A stretch of 64,000 nt of DNA from Fischerella thermalis PCC 7521 (GTDB lineage: Bacteria; Cyanobacteriota; Cyanobacteriia; Cyanobacteriales; Nostocaceae), in contig NZ_AJLL01000012.1 in NCBI RefSeq assembly GCF_000317225.1, forward strand, positions 102,064-166,063, read 5' to 3'. Under the pieces are notes generated by a model that saw only the letters and a list, made by a program, of their open reading frames with translations, had not been told where the DNA came from and searched no databases. This document shows, in pieces, positions 47,601 through 57,286 of this stretch. Numbering within the stretch: position 1 is the first letter of the stretch; each line of letters begins with the position of its first letter. The position numbers were made by a program, and so were the translations under genes.

Positions 47601-50219
47601 TCCTTTACAGTGCAATGGCAGCAAGCTTCAGCAATAGGTCAAGCACAAGGCGATAATTTAGCGACAAAAGTAGAAAACTTTCCCTTAAAAGTGTTGAATT
47701 TGCCAGTACCTGCAAGTACTTATTTGGGACAAGGGGAAATAGCAGGTTCACTGAGTGGAGATTTTCTTATTAATCAAAATACATTAGCAGTAGCCGGGGA
47801 TGTAGCGATCGCTCAGCCACAAGTAGGTAGAATTAAAGGCGATCGCTTGCAAGCTCTGTTCCGTTACGAAGATGGTAAGACAACCCTGACCGATAGCGCC
47901 TTCATCAAAGGTAACAGTCGCTATGCCTTTACTGGTGAGTTTACACCCACAGCTACAACTCCCCAAATCAAAGGCAAACTAAACATCAGTCAAGGTGAAA
48001 TCCAAGATATATTAACAACACTCCAGTTTTTTGAACTACAAGATTTCCAACGGGGAACAGCTACCCCAACCTACGGTAAAGCGAGTGACCTCAACACCGT
48101 AGCAGTCGGTTCAGCAGGCCAGCCTATACTAGATCAAATTCGCCGTTTTTCCGAAATTAAAGCACTGATTGCACAGCAGCAACAACAACGGCGTGATGTT
48201 GCTTTAGTACCAGACTTAGCAGATTTAAAAGGGACTTTTAACGGCGAAATTGATTTTGATACTGCCACAGAAAATGGACTAACAGCAGATTTTAAATTGA
48301 ATGGTCAAAACTTCGTCTGGGGACGAGAAAGCGAACCCAACCACCTATACACAGTAGAACAAGTAATTGCTCACGGTAGCTTTGAAAATGGTGTTCTCAG
48401 GTTACTACCTTTGCGAATTGAATCTCAAGATCAGCTGATCGCTTTCACTGGTAATGTAGGCGGTACAGAACAATCGGGTCAGCTACGGGTGAAAAATTTC
48501 CCCCTGGAGGTGTTGAGTAATTACGTCAATTTGCCAATGGGTGCGACAGGTAACATCAACGCTACAGCAACTTTAGCAGGCAGTGTTAATAATCCCCAAG
48601 CCAGAGGAGAATTACAAATTACACAAGGAACCCTAAATCAAAAAGGTATAGAATCGGCGACTGCAAGTTTTAGCTACCACGATGGACGTTTAAATTTTGG
48701 TAGTAACGTCATGGTTGCTGGCTCCGAACCTGTTACCATTACTGGCAGTGTTCCTGCAAAATTGCCTTTTGCTACTGCTGCACCAGATAGCGACCAAATC
48801 AATTTGGATGTGCAAGTGAAAAACGAAGGCTTAGCAATTTTAAACTTGTTGACAGATCAGCTAGCTTTTGAAAAGGGACAAGGGGAAGTCAATCTCACTG
48901 TACGGGGAACAAAAGAACAACCAATTGTGAATGGTATTGCTGCTGTTAAAGATGCCACATTTTCAGCTCAGGCTTTACCAGGAAAATTGACTGATGTCAC
49001 AGGTAAGGCCCAGTTTGATTTTGACCGTATTAAAGTTGAAAGTCTCCAAGGCAATTTTAGTCAGGGTAATATCATAGCTCAAGGAGAAATTCCGATTTTC
49101 ACTAACTCCCAAAAACAAATAGATCATCCTCTGAATGTGTCTTTGAATAAATTAGCAGTGAATTTGAAGGGACGGTATCAAGGAGGGGTGAGTGGCAATT
49201 TGCAGATTACTGGTTCTGCTCTCAGTCCAGTTATTGGCGGTAATCTCAAGCTAGCTAATGGTCAGGTTTTAATCACAGAATCAGCTAACAACGCCATCAA
49301 TGCTGGCAATAGTCATCAAGAAATTAGTTATGCCAAAACAAATAAACCAGAAAAATCTGAAAATTACACTACAGTCACACGATTTAATGATCTCAAATTA
49401 GAATTAGACAAAAATGTAGAAATTGCTTTACCACCAATTCTAAGTTTCCGCGCTACTGGTTCGCTGAATGTCAATGGTTCATTTAATAATCCAGAACCTG
49501 AAGGAACTATTCGCCTACGGGGTGGAGATGTGAATTTATTTACTACTCAATTTAACCTTGCTCGTGGTTATAAAAACAGAGCGGTTTTTAGAGGAGATCA
49601 AAACCCCGACTTGGATATCCGCCTCTTTGCTAACGTATTGGATGTCAACCCTTCCCAAGTAACTATCACTCCTTTCTCTTCTGAAATCAGTGATGAAAAC
49701 ATTACATCCTTTCAACCTGTAAATACTGTGCGTGTCGAAGCCAGAATCGATGGTCCAGCTAGCCAGCTTAATCAAAATCTCGAACTCACCAGCAATCCTC
49801 CCCGCAATCAAACAGAAATAGTTGCTTTACTCGGGGGTGGTTTTGTACAAACCTTGGGACGTGGTGATAGCACCTTGGGACTTGTCAATTTAGCAGGTTC
49901 GGCTTTGAATATTCAACGCGCTTTTAACCAAATTGGTAACGCTTTCGGTTTAAGTGAACTACGTATATTTCCTACTGTTGCTTCCGATGATCCAGATAAT
50001 CCAGAAGTAACAAGGAGAAATTTTTCGATGGATCTGGCGGCGGAAGCTGGAATTGATGTTTCCCGTAATATTTCTTTTTCTGCTCTCAAAGTTTTGACGA
50101 GTGATGAAGCGCCACAATTTGGCGTTAACTATCGTATTAATTCTGAATTTCGCCTGCGTACTTCCACTGATTTATCTGGCGATAATCAGGCGGTGCTGGA
50201 GTATGAAGATAGGTTCTAG
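44697..50219 (+). CDS. tamB: TamB-like translocation and assembly module protein
   Basis: An 1840-residue protein with one N-terminal membrane helix (GIALGGILLIGLIGGAWRLW). A very long stretch of repeated beta-strand units follows (TGSVESFQPETIQANGQAKL, VTGKAQFDFDRIKVESLQGN and many similar). A C-terminal TamB domain closes it (EGTIRLRGGDVNLFTTQFNL, ALLGGGFVQTLGRGDSTLGL). Family members span the periplasm between inner and outer membranes and are linked to outer-membrane protein and lipid transport. Residues ~178-196 (DIEDMGDKGDTGNNAS) look like an in-frame repeat insertion. The symbol is by family. Confidence 0.85.
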   Translation: MSKSLKQNYKSPTNNKRVWLLILGRSGIALGGILLIGLIGGAWRLWSFIQKDLTPLAEKSLTTTLNRPVKLGEVKGFSLTGVKFGTSAIPATSTDPDSVAVDTVEVGFEPLQLLFKRELKLDVTLVNPDVYVEQDQQGRWITTIIKRQGQGQPIQTDLDKIRFRNAQLVLVPRKRDIEDMGDKGDTGNNASSALSSPVRFSQVNGTAQLLENNQVIRLDLTGKPSSGGDVALKGDIRPQTWATNLQIRGQELLASDVTRLVKLPLSLQAGRVNGDLQMQFQIGQTQPPILFGNVDLQAVQFQVPKVPQPFLNTQGKLHFQGTEIKLDNVIGSYGKIPLIANGTIDTETGYKLAGRVNGVNVADVQETLKLKLPVPVTGEVQADLQFTGKTTEPILTGIVTTNKPAQIDKVDFDSVSGKFEFALKDEVIVFEDIQGKAKVGGEVKGTGKVELGTVPRLNFNLSAKDVPGDAIALLYNSQPGLKVGTVFGTAQMTGTADNVQTIVQFQAPQAQYPTTGEVVVNSDRTLNFRNVALSVAGGKVQVAGSWNNQNWQAIADATGVQIEPFVNPQQLENINLNDARFNGRLILSGSSAPFKLGNIRTQNAKVKVADGTVAVSQIQLGENSFSAKLVADSVRLSQLLKQPVPALQPALQAAMAGTFQVSGNTNNFDLKTLRGNGSASLAVKTGTVTATNIQVANGVYQAQLQANNAPLQQLTPVPQQLHGQITGKFNVTGSVESFQPETIQANGQAKLNVGGGSFTATNIQVANGRYQAVVNAAGVDLNRFQEQLEGKFGGKAQVAGNLGSSKLADIRATGQVNFSQGLAGIERPLTALVGWDGEKLLVERATAPGLNASGYILANSNQAGIPEITELNLDVQAQNYNLQQLPLKLPQTVDLAGKADFNGKITGNLPVPNLVGKLTLRDLNVNNLAFESVLNGNIQSVQGRGLNLDVTGKHDKIAVNLDGNNRPNSFTVQWQQASAIGQAQGDNLATKVENFPLKVLNLPVPASTYLGQGEIAGSLSGDFLINQNTLAVAGDVAIAQPQVGRIKGDRLQALFRYEDGKTTLTDSAFIKGNSRYAFTGEFTPTATTPQIKGKLNISQGEIQDILTTLQFFELQDFQRGTATPTYGKASDLNTVAVGSAGQPILDQIRRFSEIKALIAQQQQQRRDVALVPDLADLKGTFNGEIDFDTATENGLTADFKLNGQNFVWGRESEPNHLYTVEQVIAHGSFENGVLRLLPLRIESQDQLIAFTGNVGGTEQSGQLRVKNFPLEVLSNYVNLPMGATGNINATATLAGSVNNPQARGELQITQGTLNQKGIESATASFSYHDGRLNFGSNVMVAGSEPVTITGSVPAKLPFATAAPDSDQINLDVQVKNEGLAILNLLTDQLAFEKGQGEVNLTVRGTKEQPIVNGIAAVKDATFSAQALPGKLTDVTGKAQFDFDRIKVESLQGNFSQGNIIAQGEIPIFTNSQKQIDHPLNVSLNKLAVNLKGRYQGGVSGNLQITGSALSPVIGGNLKLANGQVLITESANNAINAGNSHQEISYAKTNKPEKSENYTTVTRFNDLKLELDKNVEIALPPILSFRATGSLNVNGSFNNPEPEGTIRLRGGDVNLFTTQFNLARGYKNRAVFRGDQNPDLDIRLFANVLDVNPSQVTITPFSSEISDENITSFQPVNTVRVEARIDGPASQLNQNLELTSNPPRNQTEIVALLGGGFVQTLGRGDSTLGLVNLAGSALNIQRAFNQIGNAFGLSELRIFPTVASDDPDNPEVTRRNFSMDLAAEAGIDVSRNISFSALKVLTSDEAPQFGVNYRINSEFRLRTSTDLSGDNQAVLEYEDRF

Positions 50220-50824
50220 GCAGGTAGAATTCCTTAAATGTCCGGTAGCCAGAGCCATGAAAAGCGATCGCAATAGTTCTTTACGATCATTCTGCCAATG
50301 GATTAAATGAAATCAAGTACCGTGTATCACTAAAAATTAAAAAAAGCTTATTTTTTAATATTGTCTTAAGAATCTACTTGACTTTTGCTCAAAAGTTGTA
50401 TAGAATCAAGTCACATGAACGACAGGCACACGTTAATATACTTAATCCACAGGCAAAGGCTTGTGCCTCCTGCCTAAGCCCAGCGCTGCAATAGTTCACC
50501 TAAATATCACATTCGCTTTCAGTTGCACTGTTTAATATTTCACTCAGTGAATGCTTTGTCTTGAGCTTCCTACCGTAGATGAGCTAATTTGCAGTGTCCT
50601 ACTGTCCACCCTTAGTTGTAATTACTCCCATCGATAACTCTTCGTGACGCAATACATCTTTAAATTAATTGCGATCGCGTTCCAAATAAAATTTCCGGTC
50701 TAGTAGGCTTCTGCTAGACCTCATTTGTTTTAAGTAAATTAGATGAGTTTTAGCAATAGTTGATACAAAAACCACACTGAGGGGAAAACTATTATAGAAT
50801 AGACAATCGGTGTTTAAAATCAAC
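50220..50824. other. 605-base spacer after tamB
   Basis: No coding frame or repeat family is convincing. It is A+T rich, with one HIP1-containing segment. Nothing more can be said from sequence. Confidence 0.35.
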
Positions 50825-52014
50825 ATGGTAGAAGCTACAGTTAATATTCCGGGTTATCGCGTTTTAGAAAAAATTTATACAGGTATTAGAACTCTTGTTT
50901 ATCGAGGTTTGAGAAAGCAAGATCAGCAACCCGTAGTGATTAAACTGATGCGGAATGAATATCCTAGCTTCAATGAACTTGTGCAATTTCGTAATCAGTA
51001 CACAATTGCCAAAAATCTTGATATCCCTGGTATTGTGCAACCACTGAGCTTAGAAACCTACGGCAATGGTTATGCTTTAGTAATGGAAGACTTTGGGGGT
51101 ATCTCTCTTCAGGAATGGATCAAGCAAAACATCCCTTCTGTAGAAGAATTTCTCGACATCGCTATTCAAATTACCCTGATTCTAGAAAAACTACATCGTG
51201 ATCGCATTATTCATAAAGACATCAAACCGGCTAATATTCTCATCAACCCCACAACCAAACAAATCAAAATTATCGACTTTAGCATCGCTTCTCTACCCAA
51301 AACTATGTACAGGATTTGTTCTATCTCATCAACCTCTACCAGCAGAAATATCCCAACCCTGATTTAGAAATTCAAGCAGAAATCGCAGCCATAGATTTAG
51401 AATATGTGCGTGAAGATTTACCTAAATTAATCTTGTCAATGCAAGAGGGTGTACAGCGCATTCGTAGTATCAGCGATAGCTTAAGGTCTTTTTCCAGAGC
51501 AGACACCGAAAGTAAAATTGCCTTTAATATTCATGAAGGTCTCGACAGTACTATTTTGATTCTCAAACATCGTCTCAAAGCGAATAATACTCGTCCCGCC
51601 ATTGAAGTTGTGAAAAATTATGGTGATATACCTCCCATCCCATATTTTGCTGGACAATTGAATCAAGTATTCATGAACCTACTAGCAAATGCCATAGATG
51701 CTTTAGAGGAGTCAAATTTTGGACGTAACTTTCAGGAAATTCAAGCCCATCCCAATTGCATTACTGTTTCGACTAGCATGAGTCAAAATAAAAATTCAGT
51801 TTTGATCCGCATTCAAGATAATGGCGTGGGGATGTCAGAACAAGTTAGACAAAAAATCTTTGATCACCTGTTTACCACCAAAGCTGTAGGTAAAGGAACT
51901 GGATTAGGATTATCTATTGCCCGTCAAATTGTTGTAGAAAAACATAGGGGTACTCTGGAGGTAAATTCTACCCCGGGACTGGGAGCAGAGTTTGTAATTA
52001 CTATCCCAGCCTAG
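50825..52014 (+). pseudogene. Serine/threonine kinase - histidine kinase gene with large internal deletion
   Basis: The 5' part (from MVEATVNIPGYRVLEKIYTG) is the N-terminal Ser/Thr kinase domain: PVVIKLM lysine, HKDIKPANIL catalytic loop, IIDFSIASL (DFG-like). At ~51300 this frame stops matching, and a different frame reads NYVQDLFYLINLYQQKYPNP, then the histidine-kinase ATPase: NQVFMNLLANAIDALEE (N box), RIQDNGVGM (G1), GKGTGLGLSIARQIV (G2), GTLEVNSTPGLGAEF. Intact relatives are giant kinases (~1800 residues) with an AAA ATPase and GAF domains between these parts. The whole middle is lost with a frameshift at the junction. Confidence 0.82.
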
Positions 52015-52243
52015 TGGTTGATCGCATTAATTTTGCTGGGTTAATAATTTAATCAATTACCCTTTTCTTCTCCCCTTCTCTTGGCGTACTTGGCGTCTTT
52101 GCGGTTCTTTTTTACCCCTCAGAACTAATGACACAGACCACTAGAACCCCACCCAATCCTCAACCCCCGATCCCAAATCAATGACTATTAACAACGTTCA
52201 CTGATACACTTGAACTTTCCGCCTTCCCAACTAGTCAGCGCCT

Positions 52244-55200
52244 ATGGTGCATATAAAAAGGGTTGAACTTACCAATTTTAAATCCTTCGGTGGCACTACC
52301 TCCGTTCCTCTGTTGCCGGGGTTTACTGTCATTTCTGGACCAAATGGTTCTGGGAAATCGAATATTCTTGACTCGCTGCTATTTTGCTTAGGACTCTCTA
52401 ATTCTAAGGGAATGCGTGCCGATCGCTTACCCGATCTCGTCAACACCACCCAAACTAGCAAATCTCGTGCTGCTGTCGAAGCTAGTGTGACGGTGACGTT
52501 TGATTTATCGGATCATGAACCAGATGAATTTTTAGAAGTTGAACCGATTGTTTCCACCGTCGAAGTTGAAAGCCTCGATGACGATACCTCCGTTGCACAG
52601 AAGAATACACAAGAGGTTGAACCAACAGAAGACGAAAAAAATCGTAAACAAAAAATCCGCGCTATACCGGGTGGAGAGTGGAGTGTCACCCGCAGGCTAC
52701 GCGTGACTCCCCAAGGAACTTATACATCAAACTATTACATTAACGGAATTTCCAGTACTCTGACAGAGTTACACGAAGAATTAGAACGTCTGCGGGTTTA
52801 TCCAGAAGGTTACAACGTCGTTTTGCAAGGGGACGTCACTAGTATTATTTCGATGAACGCGCGGGAAAGGCGCGAAATTATTGATGAGTTGGCAGGGGTG
52901 GCAGCCTTTGACCGTAAAATTAATCAAGCGAAAAATACTCTCGAAGAAGTTCGGGAAAAAGAAGATAGTTGCCGGATTATTGAAACAGAGTTAACTGCAC
53001 AGTGCGATCGCCTCTCTCAAGATAAAGCCAAAGCCGAAAAATATCAAAAACTCCGCACTGAGTATTTAGAAAAACAAAAGTGGGAAGCGGTGTTATCTTG
53101 GCGTACCTTGCAAAATCACCAAGAAAAGTTAGCGAACCAAATTCAAGCAGGCGATCGCACCTCCACCGAACTCACCGAACAACTCACCCACCTCAACACC
53201 CAAATTACTCAAAAAAATATCCAACTTGCACAACTCAACGCCCGTGTGAAAGCATTGGGAGAAGAAGAACTTTTAGCAGTACAATCCATCCTCGCTAACC
53301 AAGAAGCCGAACGTAAACAACTCCAACGTCAACAAACAGAACTAGAAACAGCATTCCAAGAAACAGCCAAGCGTCTAGTTCAAACTCAGCAAGAAATTCA
53401 ACAGCACCAGCAAACTATAGAACAACTGGTGCAACAACAAAATGTAGAGATGTCGCATGCAAAGTCTCTACAAACGGAACGAGATGCAACCCAACAAGAA
53501 TTAGAAAATTCTCGTCAAGCAGCAGCAGAAATTGCTTCTGCTTCGGAAGCTTGGGTACAACAACAAACAGCACTCAATCGCCAAATTGAAACTTTGCTGC
53601 AAACCGTCGAACCCCAGCGCACCGAACAAGCACAGCTAAGGGAACGAAACAACCAACTGCAACAGCAAATTCAAGAACAAACCCAGTTAATTCATACTCT
53701 AGAACCACAACTTGCAGAAAAACAAACTGAGTGTAGTCGCCTAGAAACAGAATTTAATTCCTCCAGTGAACCAATTCAAGCATTAGCGGAAAATCTCACC
53801 GCCACAGAACAAGAATTACAAATTCAACAAGAAACCCAAAAGCGCCTCTTACAAGAACAACGGGAAAAACAACGCCAATTAGATAAATTAGAAGCACAAG
53901 CGCAAGTACAACAAGAAGTCCAAGGCACAGGCGCAAGTAAAGTCATTCTACAATCAGGAATGCCTGGTATTTGTGGGATGGTTGTCAAACTAGGACGAGT
54001 GGAACCGCGTTTTCAACTCGCTTTGGAAGTTGCTGCTGGTGCGCGGTTGGGACATATTGTGGTGGAAGATGATTCCGTCGCCGCCGCCGGAATTGAATTA
54101 TTAAAGCAAAAACGTGCTGGGAGAGCAACTTTTTTACCGTTAAATAAAATTCAAGCTCCGAAATTTACACCAGATGCAACCCTGCGTTTAGCTCAAGGCT
54201 TTATCGGCTATGCTGTGAACTTAGTGGAGTGTGAGCCGCGTTATCGGGATGTGTTCGCCTACGTTTTTGGCAATACAGTTGTCTTTTCCACCTTAGAACA
54301 CGCTCGTAAAAATTTGGGACTTTACCGGATTGTCACCCTCGAAGGCGAATTGTTAGAAACTAGTGGTGCGATGACTGGTGGTAGTGTCTTCCAGCGTTCG
54401 GCGTTGCGGTTTGGAAGTGGCGAAGCAGCGGAATCGGAAGAAGTCTTGGCGCTGAAAAAGCGCTTGGGAGATATTGATCGAATTTTAGAACGTTGTACCG
54501 AGGCGATCGCATCCCTTTCAACTCGCGCCAAACAGCTTTCCCAAGAATTAACACAAGCACGTCAAACCCGGCGCGAACAGCAGTTGCAACTAGAACAGTT
54601 ACAAAAAGAAATCAAAACCCTCACTACCCAGTTAGAAACTACGCGATCGCAACTTAGCCAAAATACCGAAAGACTTACCATTGCTCAGTCTCGTTTGGAA
54701 GTTTTAGATCGGGATTTACCAGGACAAGAGCAACAATTGCAACAACTACGCCACGCGCTGGCAGAGTTGGAAGCCTCCCAAACTCCCCAGGAATGGCAGC
54801 AAATTCAAGCAGTGATCAAAGAACAAGAGCAACAATTACAACAACGAGAACAAGTATTACGGACAGCCGAACAAAACCTCAAAGACTTAGAAAATCAGCA
54901 ACAGCGCTTACAGGAGAAAATTGAAGCAGCAGAACAGCGTATTATTGAATACCAAACACAACAATCCTCTACCAGAGACACAATCAATCGCCTTGCTGGT
55001 GAAATAGTCGCAATTAACGAACAAATTTCCCAGACTCGCCAGCGTTTGAGTGAAATGGAAGCGAATTTAGGGGAAGAAAAACAAAAACGCGATCGCGCTG
55101 AACAGGAATTGCGTGCTGACACCCAGCGTCAACAACAGCTAGAGTGGGAAATTCAAAAACTCCAAGAAACCCAGCAAACGCGTCGGGAACAACTAGCAAA

Positions 55201-55933
55201 CGTCCAAGCCCAACTGCAAACAGTGGCGGCGGATTTACCATCACCTTTACCAGAAGTTCCAGATAAAGTCGATTTAGAAGAATTACAAAAAGAATTGCGA
55301 TCGCTTGCTAAGCGCCTACAAGCAATGGAACCAGTGAATATGCTGGCGTTAGAACAATACGAACGCACCCAAAAACGTTTAGAAGAACTCAGTCAAAAAT
55401 TGCAAACATTGGAAGCAGAACGTACAGAATTATTGTTAAGAATTGAAAACTTTACTACTTTGCGTCAACGCGCTTTTAAAGAAGCATTCGACGCCGTCAA
55501 TGAAAACTTTAAATCAATTTTTGCCACCCTTTCTGAAGGCGACGGCTATTTACAACTCGACAACCCCGAAGATCCATTTAGTAGCGGCTTAAATTTAGTT
55601 GCACACCCCAAAGGTAAACCAGTACAACGCCTTGCTTCCATGTCTGGGGGAGAAAAATCTCTCACAGCTTTAAGCTTTATTTTTGCCCTGCAAAGGTATC
55701 GTCCTTCGCCATTTTATGCATTTGATGAAGTAGATATGTTTCTGGATGGGGCAAACGTGGAACGATTAGCTAAAATGATTAAACAACAGGCGCAACAAGC
55801 ACAATTTATAGTTGTGAGTTTGCGTCGCCCGATGATAGAATCAGCCGAACGCACGATTGGCGTTACTCAAGCAAGAGGAGCTTTTACTCAAGTGTTGGGT
55901 ATTAAGTTACAATCGTCTAATACGTCGGCTTGA
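52244..55933 (+). CDS. smc: Chromosome segregation protein SMC
   Basis: A 1229-residue SMC ATPase: N-terminal head with Walker A GPNGSGKSN (residues 32-40), long coiled coils, a hinge (GICGMVVKLGRVEPRFQLAL ... RIVTLEGELLETSGAMTGGS), second coiled coil, and C-terminal head with signature LASMSGGEKSLTALSFIFAL and Walker B PFYAFDEVDMFLDG. It condenses and segregates the chromosome. A 30-bp palindromic repeat (53443-53472) lies inside the first coiled coil and is read as VEMSHAKSLQT. ScpA and ScpB are not in the window. Confidence 0.97.
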   Translation: MVHIKRVELTNFKSFGGTTSVPLLPGFTVISGPNGSGKSNILDSLLFCLGLSNSKGMRADRLPDLVNTTQTSKSRAAVEASVTVTFDLSDHEPDEFLEVEPIVSTVEVESLDDDTSVAQKNTQEVEPTEDEKNRKQKIRAIPGGEWSVTRRLRVTPQGTYTSNYYINGISSTLTELHEELERLRVYPEGYNVVLQGDVTSIISMNARERREIIDELAGVAAFDRKINQAKNTLEEVREKEDSCRIIETELTAQCDRLSQDKAKAEKYQKLRTEYLEKQKWEAVLSWRTLQNHQEKLANQIQAGDRTSTELTEQLTHLNTQITQKNIQLAQLNARVKALGEEELLAVQSILANQEAERKQLQRQQTELETAFQETAKRLVQTQQEIQQHQQTIEQLVQQQNVEMSHAKSLQTERDATQQELENSRQAAAEIASASEAWVQQQTALNRQIETLLQTVEPQRTEQAQLRERNNQLQQQIQEQTQLIHTLEPQLAEKQTECSRLETEFNSSSEPIQALAENLTATEQELQIQQETQKRLLQEQREKQRQLDKLEAQAQVQQEVQGTGASKVILQSGMPGICGMVVKLGRVEPRFQLALEVAAGARLGHIVVEDDSVAAAGIELLKQKRAGRATFLPLNKIQAPKFTPDATLRLAQGFIGYAVNLVECEPRYRDVFAYVFGNTVVFSTLEHARKNLGLYRIVTLEGELLETSGAMTGGSVFQRSALRFGSGEAAESEEVLALKKRLGDIDRILERCTEAIASLSTRAKQLSQELTQARQTRREQQLQLEQLQKEIKTLTTQLETTRSQLSQNTERLTIAQSRLEVLDRDLPGQEQQLQQLRHALAELEASQTPQEWQQIQAVIKEQEQQLQQREQVLRTAEQNLKDLENQQQRLQEKIEAAEQRIIEYQTQQSSTRDTINRLAGEIVAINEQISQTRQRLSEMEANLGEEKQKRDRAEQELRADTQRQQQLEWEIQKLQETQQTRREQLANVQAQLQTVAADLPSPLPEVPDKVDLEELQKELRSLAKRLQAMEPVNMLALEQYERTQKRLEELSQKLQTLEAERTELLLRIENFTTLRQRAFKEAFDAVNENFKSIFATLSEGDGYLQLDNPEDPFSSGLNLVAHPKGKPVQRLASMSGGEKSLTALSFIFALQRYRPSPFYAFDEVDMFLDGANVERLAKMIKQQAQQAQFIVVSLRRPMIESAERTIGVTQARGAFTQVLGIKLQSSNTSA
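53443..53472. repeat. 30-bp palindrome inside smc
   Basis: The sequence starts tgtagagatgtcgcatgc and ends tctctaca; the two halves are inverted copies with two or three mismatches. Its length is ten codons, so the frame is kept. The same 30-bp form lies inside menD (62760-62789) and, as ~31 bp, in a spacer at 4582-4612. Confidence 0.75.
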
Positions 55934-55991
55934 GTTTTTGTTAATAATAGTGTATAGATAAACCGGATTCGAGATCAGGACTCGGTATAGA

Positions 55992-56984
55992 ATGACCTCT
56001 GAACAAATAATTAGGCGTTCCGATATTTTAAATACCCAGGTAATCACCCGTGACAACGGGAAAAGACTAGGCATAGTCAGTCAAGTCTGGGTTGATGTAG
56101 ATCAGCGAGAGGTTGTGGCTCTTGGCTTGCGAGACAGCCTGATCTCCGTCTCTGGCATACCGCGCTATATGTACCTCAGCAACATCAGCCAAATCGGGGA
56201 TGTGATTTTGGTTGATAACGAGGATGTCATCGAAGACATTGAGGTTGAGGCTTTCAGCAACCTGATTAACTGGGAAGTAATTACAGAAACAGGTGAAGTC
56301 TTAGGTAAAGTCCGCGGCTTCAAATTCAACGGCGAGACAGGGAAAATATATTCTATCACTATCGCCTCCCTAGGACTACCCCAAATTCCTGATTCTTTCC
56401 TGAGTACTTATGAACTCTCGGTAGAAGAAATAGTCAGTACAGGTCCTAACAGGTTAATTGTATTCGAGGGTGCTGAAGAACGGGTAACTCAGCTCACAGT
56501 CGGTATTCTAGAGCGTCTTGGTATCGGTAGAGCGCCTTGGGAGCGGGAAGACGTAGAAGATTACAACTACGCTCCCCGAACAGTTGCACCTTCCAACCAG
56601 TTACCGAGTGGAGTGCCAATAGAACCAATTAAGCCTAAAGTTCGCGCTCCCGAACCTGTAGTAGAACAGGAATGGGACGAAGACTATTATGAAGAAGAAC
56701 GACCTCAACGACGGGTGATGGAAGCACGATCTTACGAGTCCATCCGCTACGAAGAAGAGGAAGAAGACAACTGGAGTGAAGCCACGGGTAAAGATAGGTA
56801 TGAAGCCCAACCCTACGAACCACCCCAACCTTACACCAGTAAATCATCATACACAGAAGAATATGATGATTACGACGACGATCTCAAGCGCGACGCTTGG
56901 GATGATGAACCACCAAAGCCGGTAAACATTCCCAAGAAAGTCAAAGAGAAAATGCCAGAGTACGAAGAAGAAGGCGGATATTAA
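55992..56984 (+). CDS. PRC-barrel domain protein with acidic tail
   Basis: A 330-residue soluble protein with two PRC-barrel-like units (RRSDILNTQVITRDNGKRLG at ~9-28, then WEVITETGEVLGKVRGFKF at ~92-110). PRC barrels are small ligand- or RNA-associated folds. The last ~120 residues are very acidic and low complexity (EQEWDEDYYEEERPQRRVME and YEEEEEDNWSEAT), likely disordered. The role is unknown. It starts 58 bases after smc on the same strand, which suggests co-transcription, and ends before a strong bidirectional terminator. Confidence 0.8.
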   Translation: MTSEQIIRRSDILNTQVITRDNGKRLGIVSQVWVDVDQREVVALGLRDSLISVSGIPRYMYLSNISQIGDVILVDNEDVIEDIEVEAFSNLINWEVITETGEVLGKVRGFKFNGETGKIYSITIASLGLPQIPDSFLSTYELSVEEIVSTGPNRLIVFEGAEERVTQLTVGILERLGIGRAPWEREDVEDYNYAPRTVAPSNQLPSGVPIEPIKPKVRAPEPVVEQEWDEDYYEEERPQRRVMEARSYESIRYEEEEEDNWSEATGKDRYEAQPYEPPQPYTSKSSYTEEYDDYDDDLKRDAWDDEPPKPVNIPKKVKEKMPEYEEEGGY

Positions 56985-57286
56985 ATCAGTGAACAGTGAA
57001 CAGTTATCAGTGATCACAAACTAATAACGTCCAGAGTCTTAATCCCTGACTTTTTAGAAGATACAGCTGGCGAAGGGGAGTCAGACTGCTCAAGAAAAAA
57101 CAGATTGAGAAGAAGTTCACGTGGGAGCAGGCTAGTTAAAAAAGTGCAGTATTATACTGCACTTTTTGAGTATAAGAATGTAAGACCAAAGTACAAGTAA
57201 GTGTACCTAGACTGGCGCAAGGGTAAGAAAAACAGATAGTTAATTAACCCTGTTTTGTTAATCCCCAATCCCCGCTTCCTTCCCCC
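56985..57286. other. Spacer after the PRC-barrel gene
   Basis: 302 bases with agtgaacagttatcagtgat repeats at the start and a strong terminator at 57139-57167. There is no gene. Confidence 0.5.
57139..57167. terminator. Bidirectional terminator
   Basis: A perfect 13-bp stem aaaaagtgcagta/tactgcacttttt with a three-base loop. It has A and T runs on both sides and lies between convergent genes (PRC-barrel protein and MalF-type permease). Confidence 0.85.
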
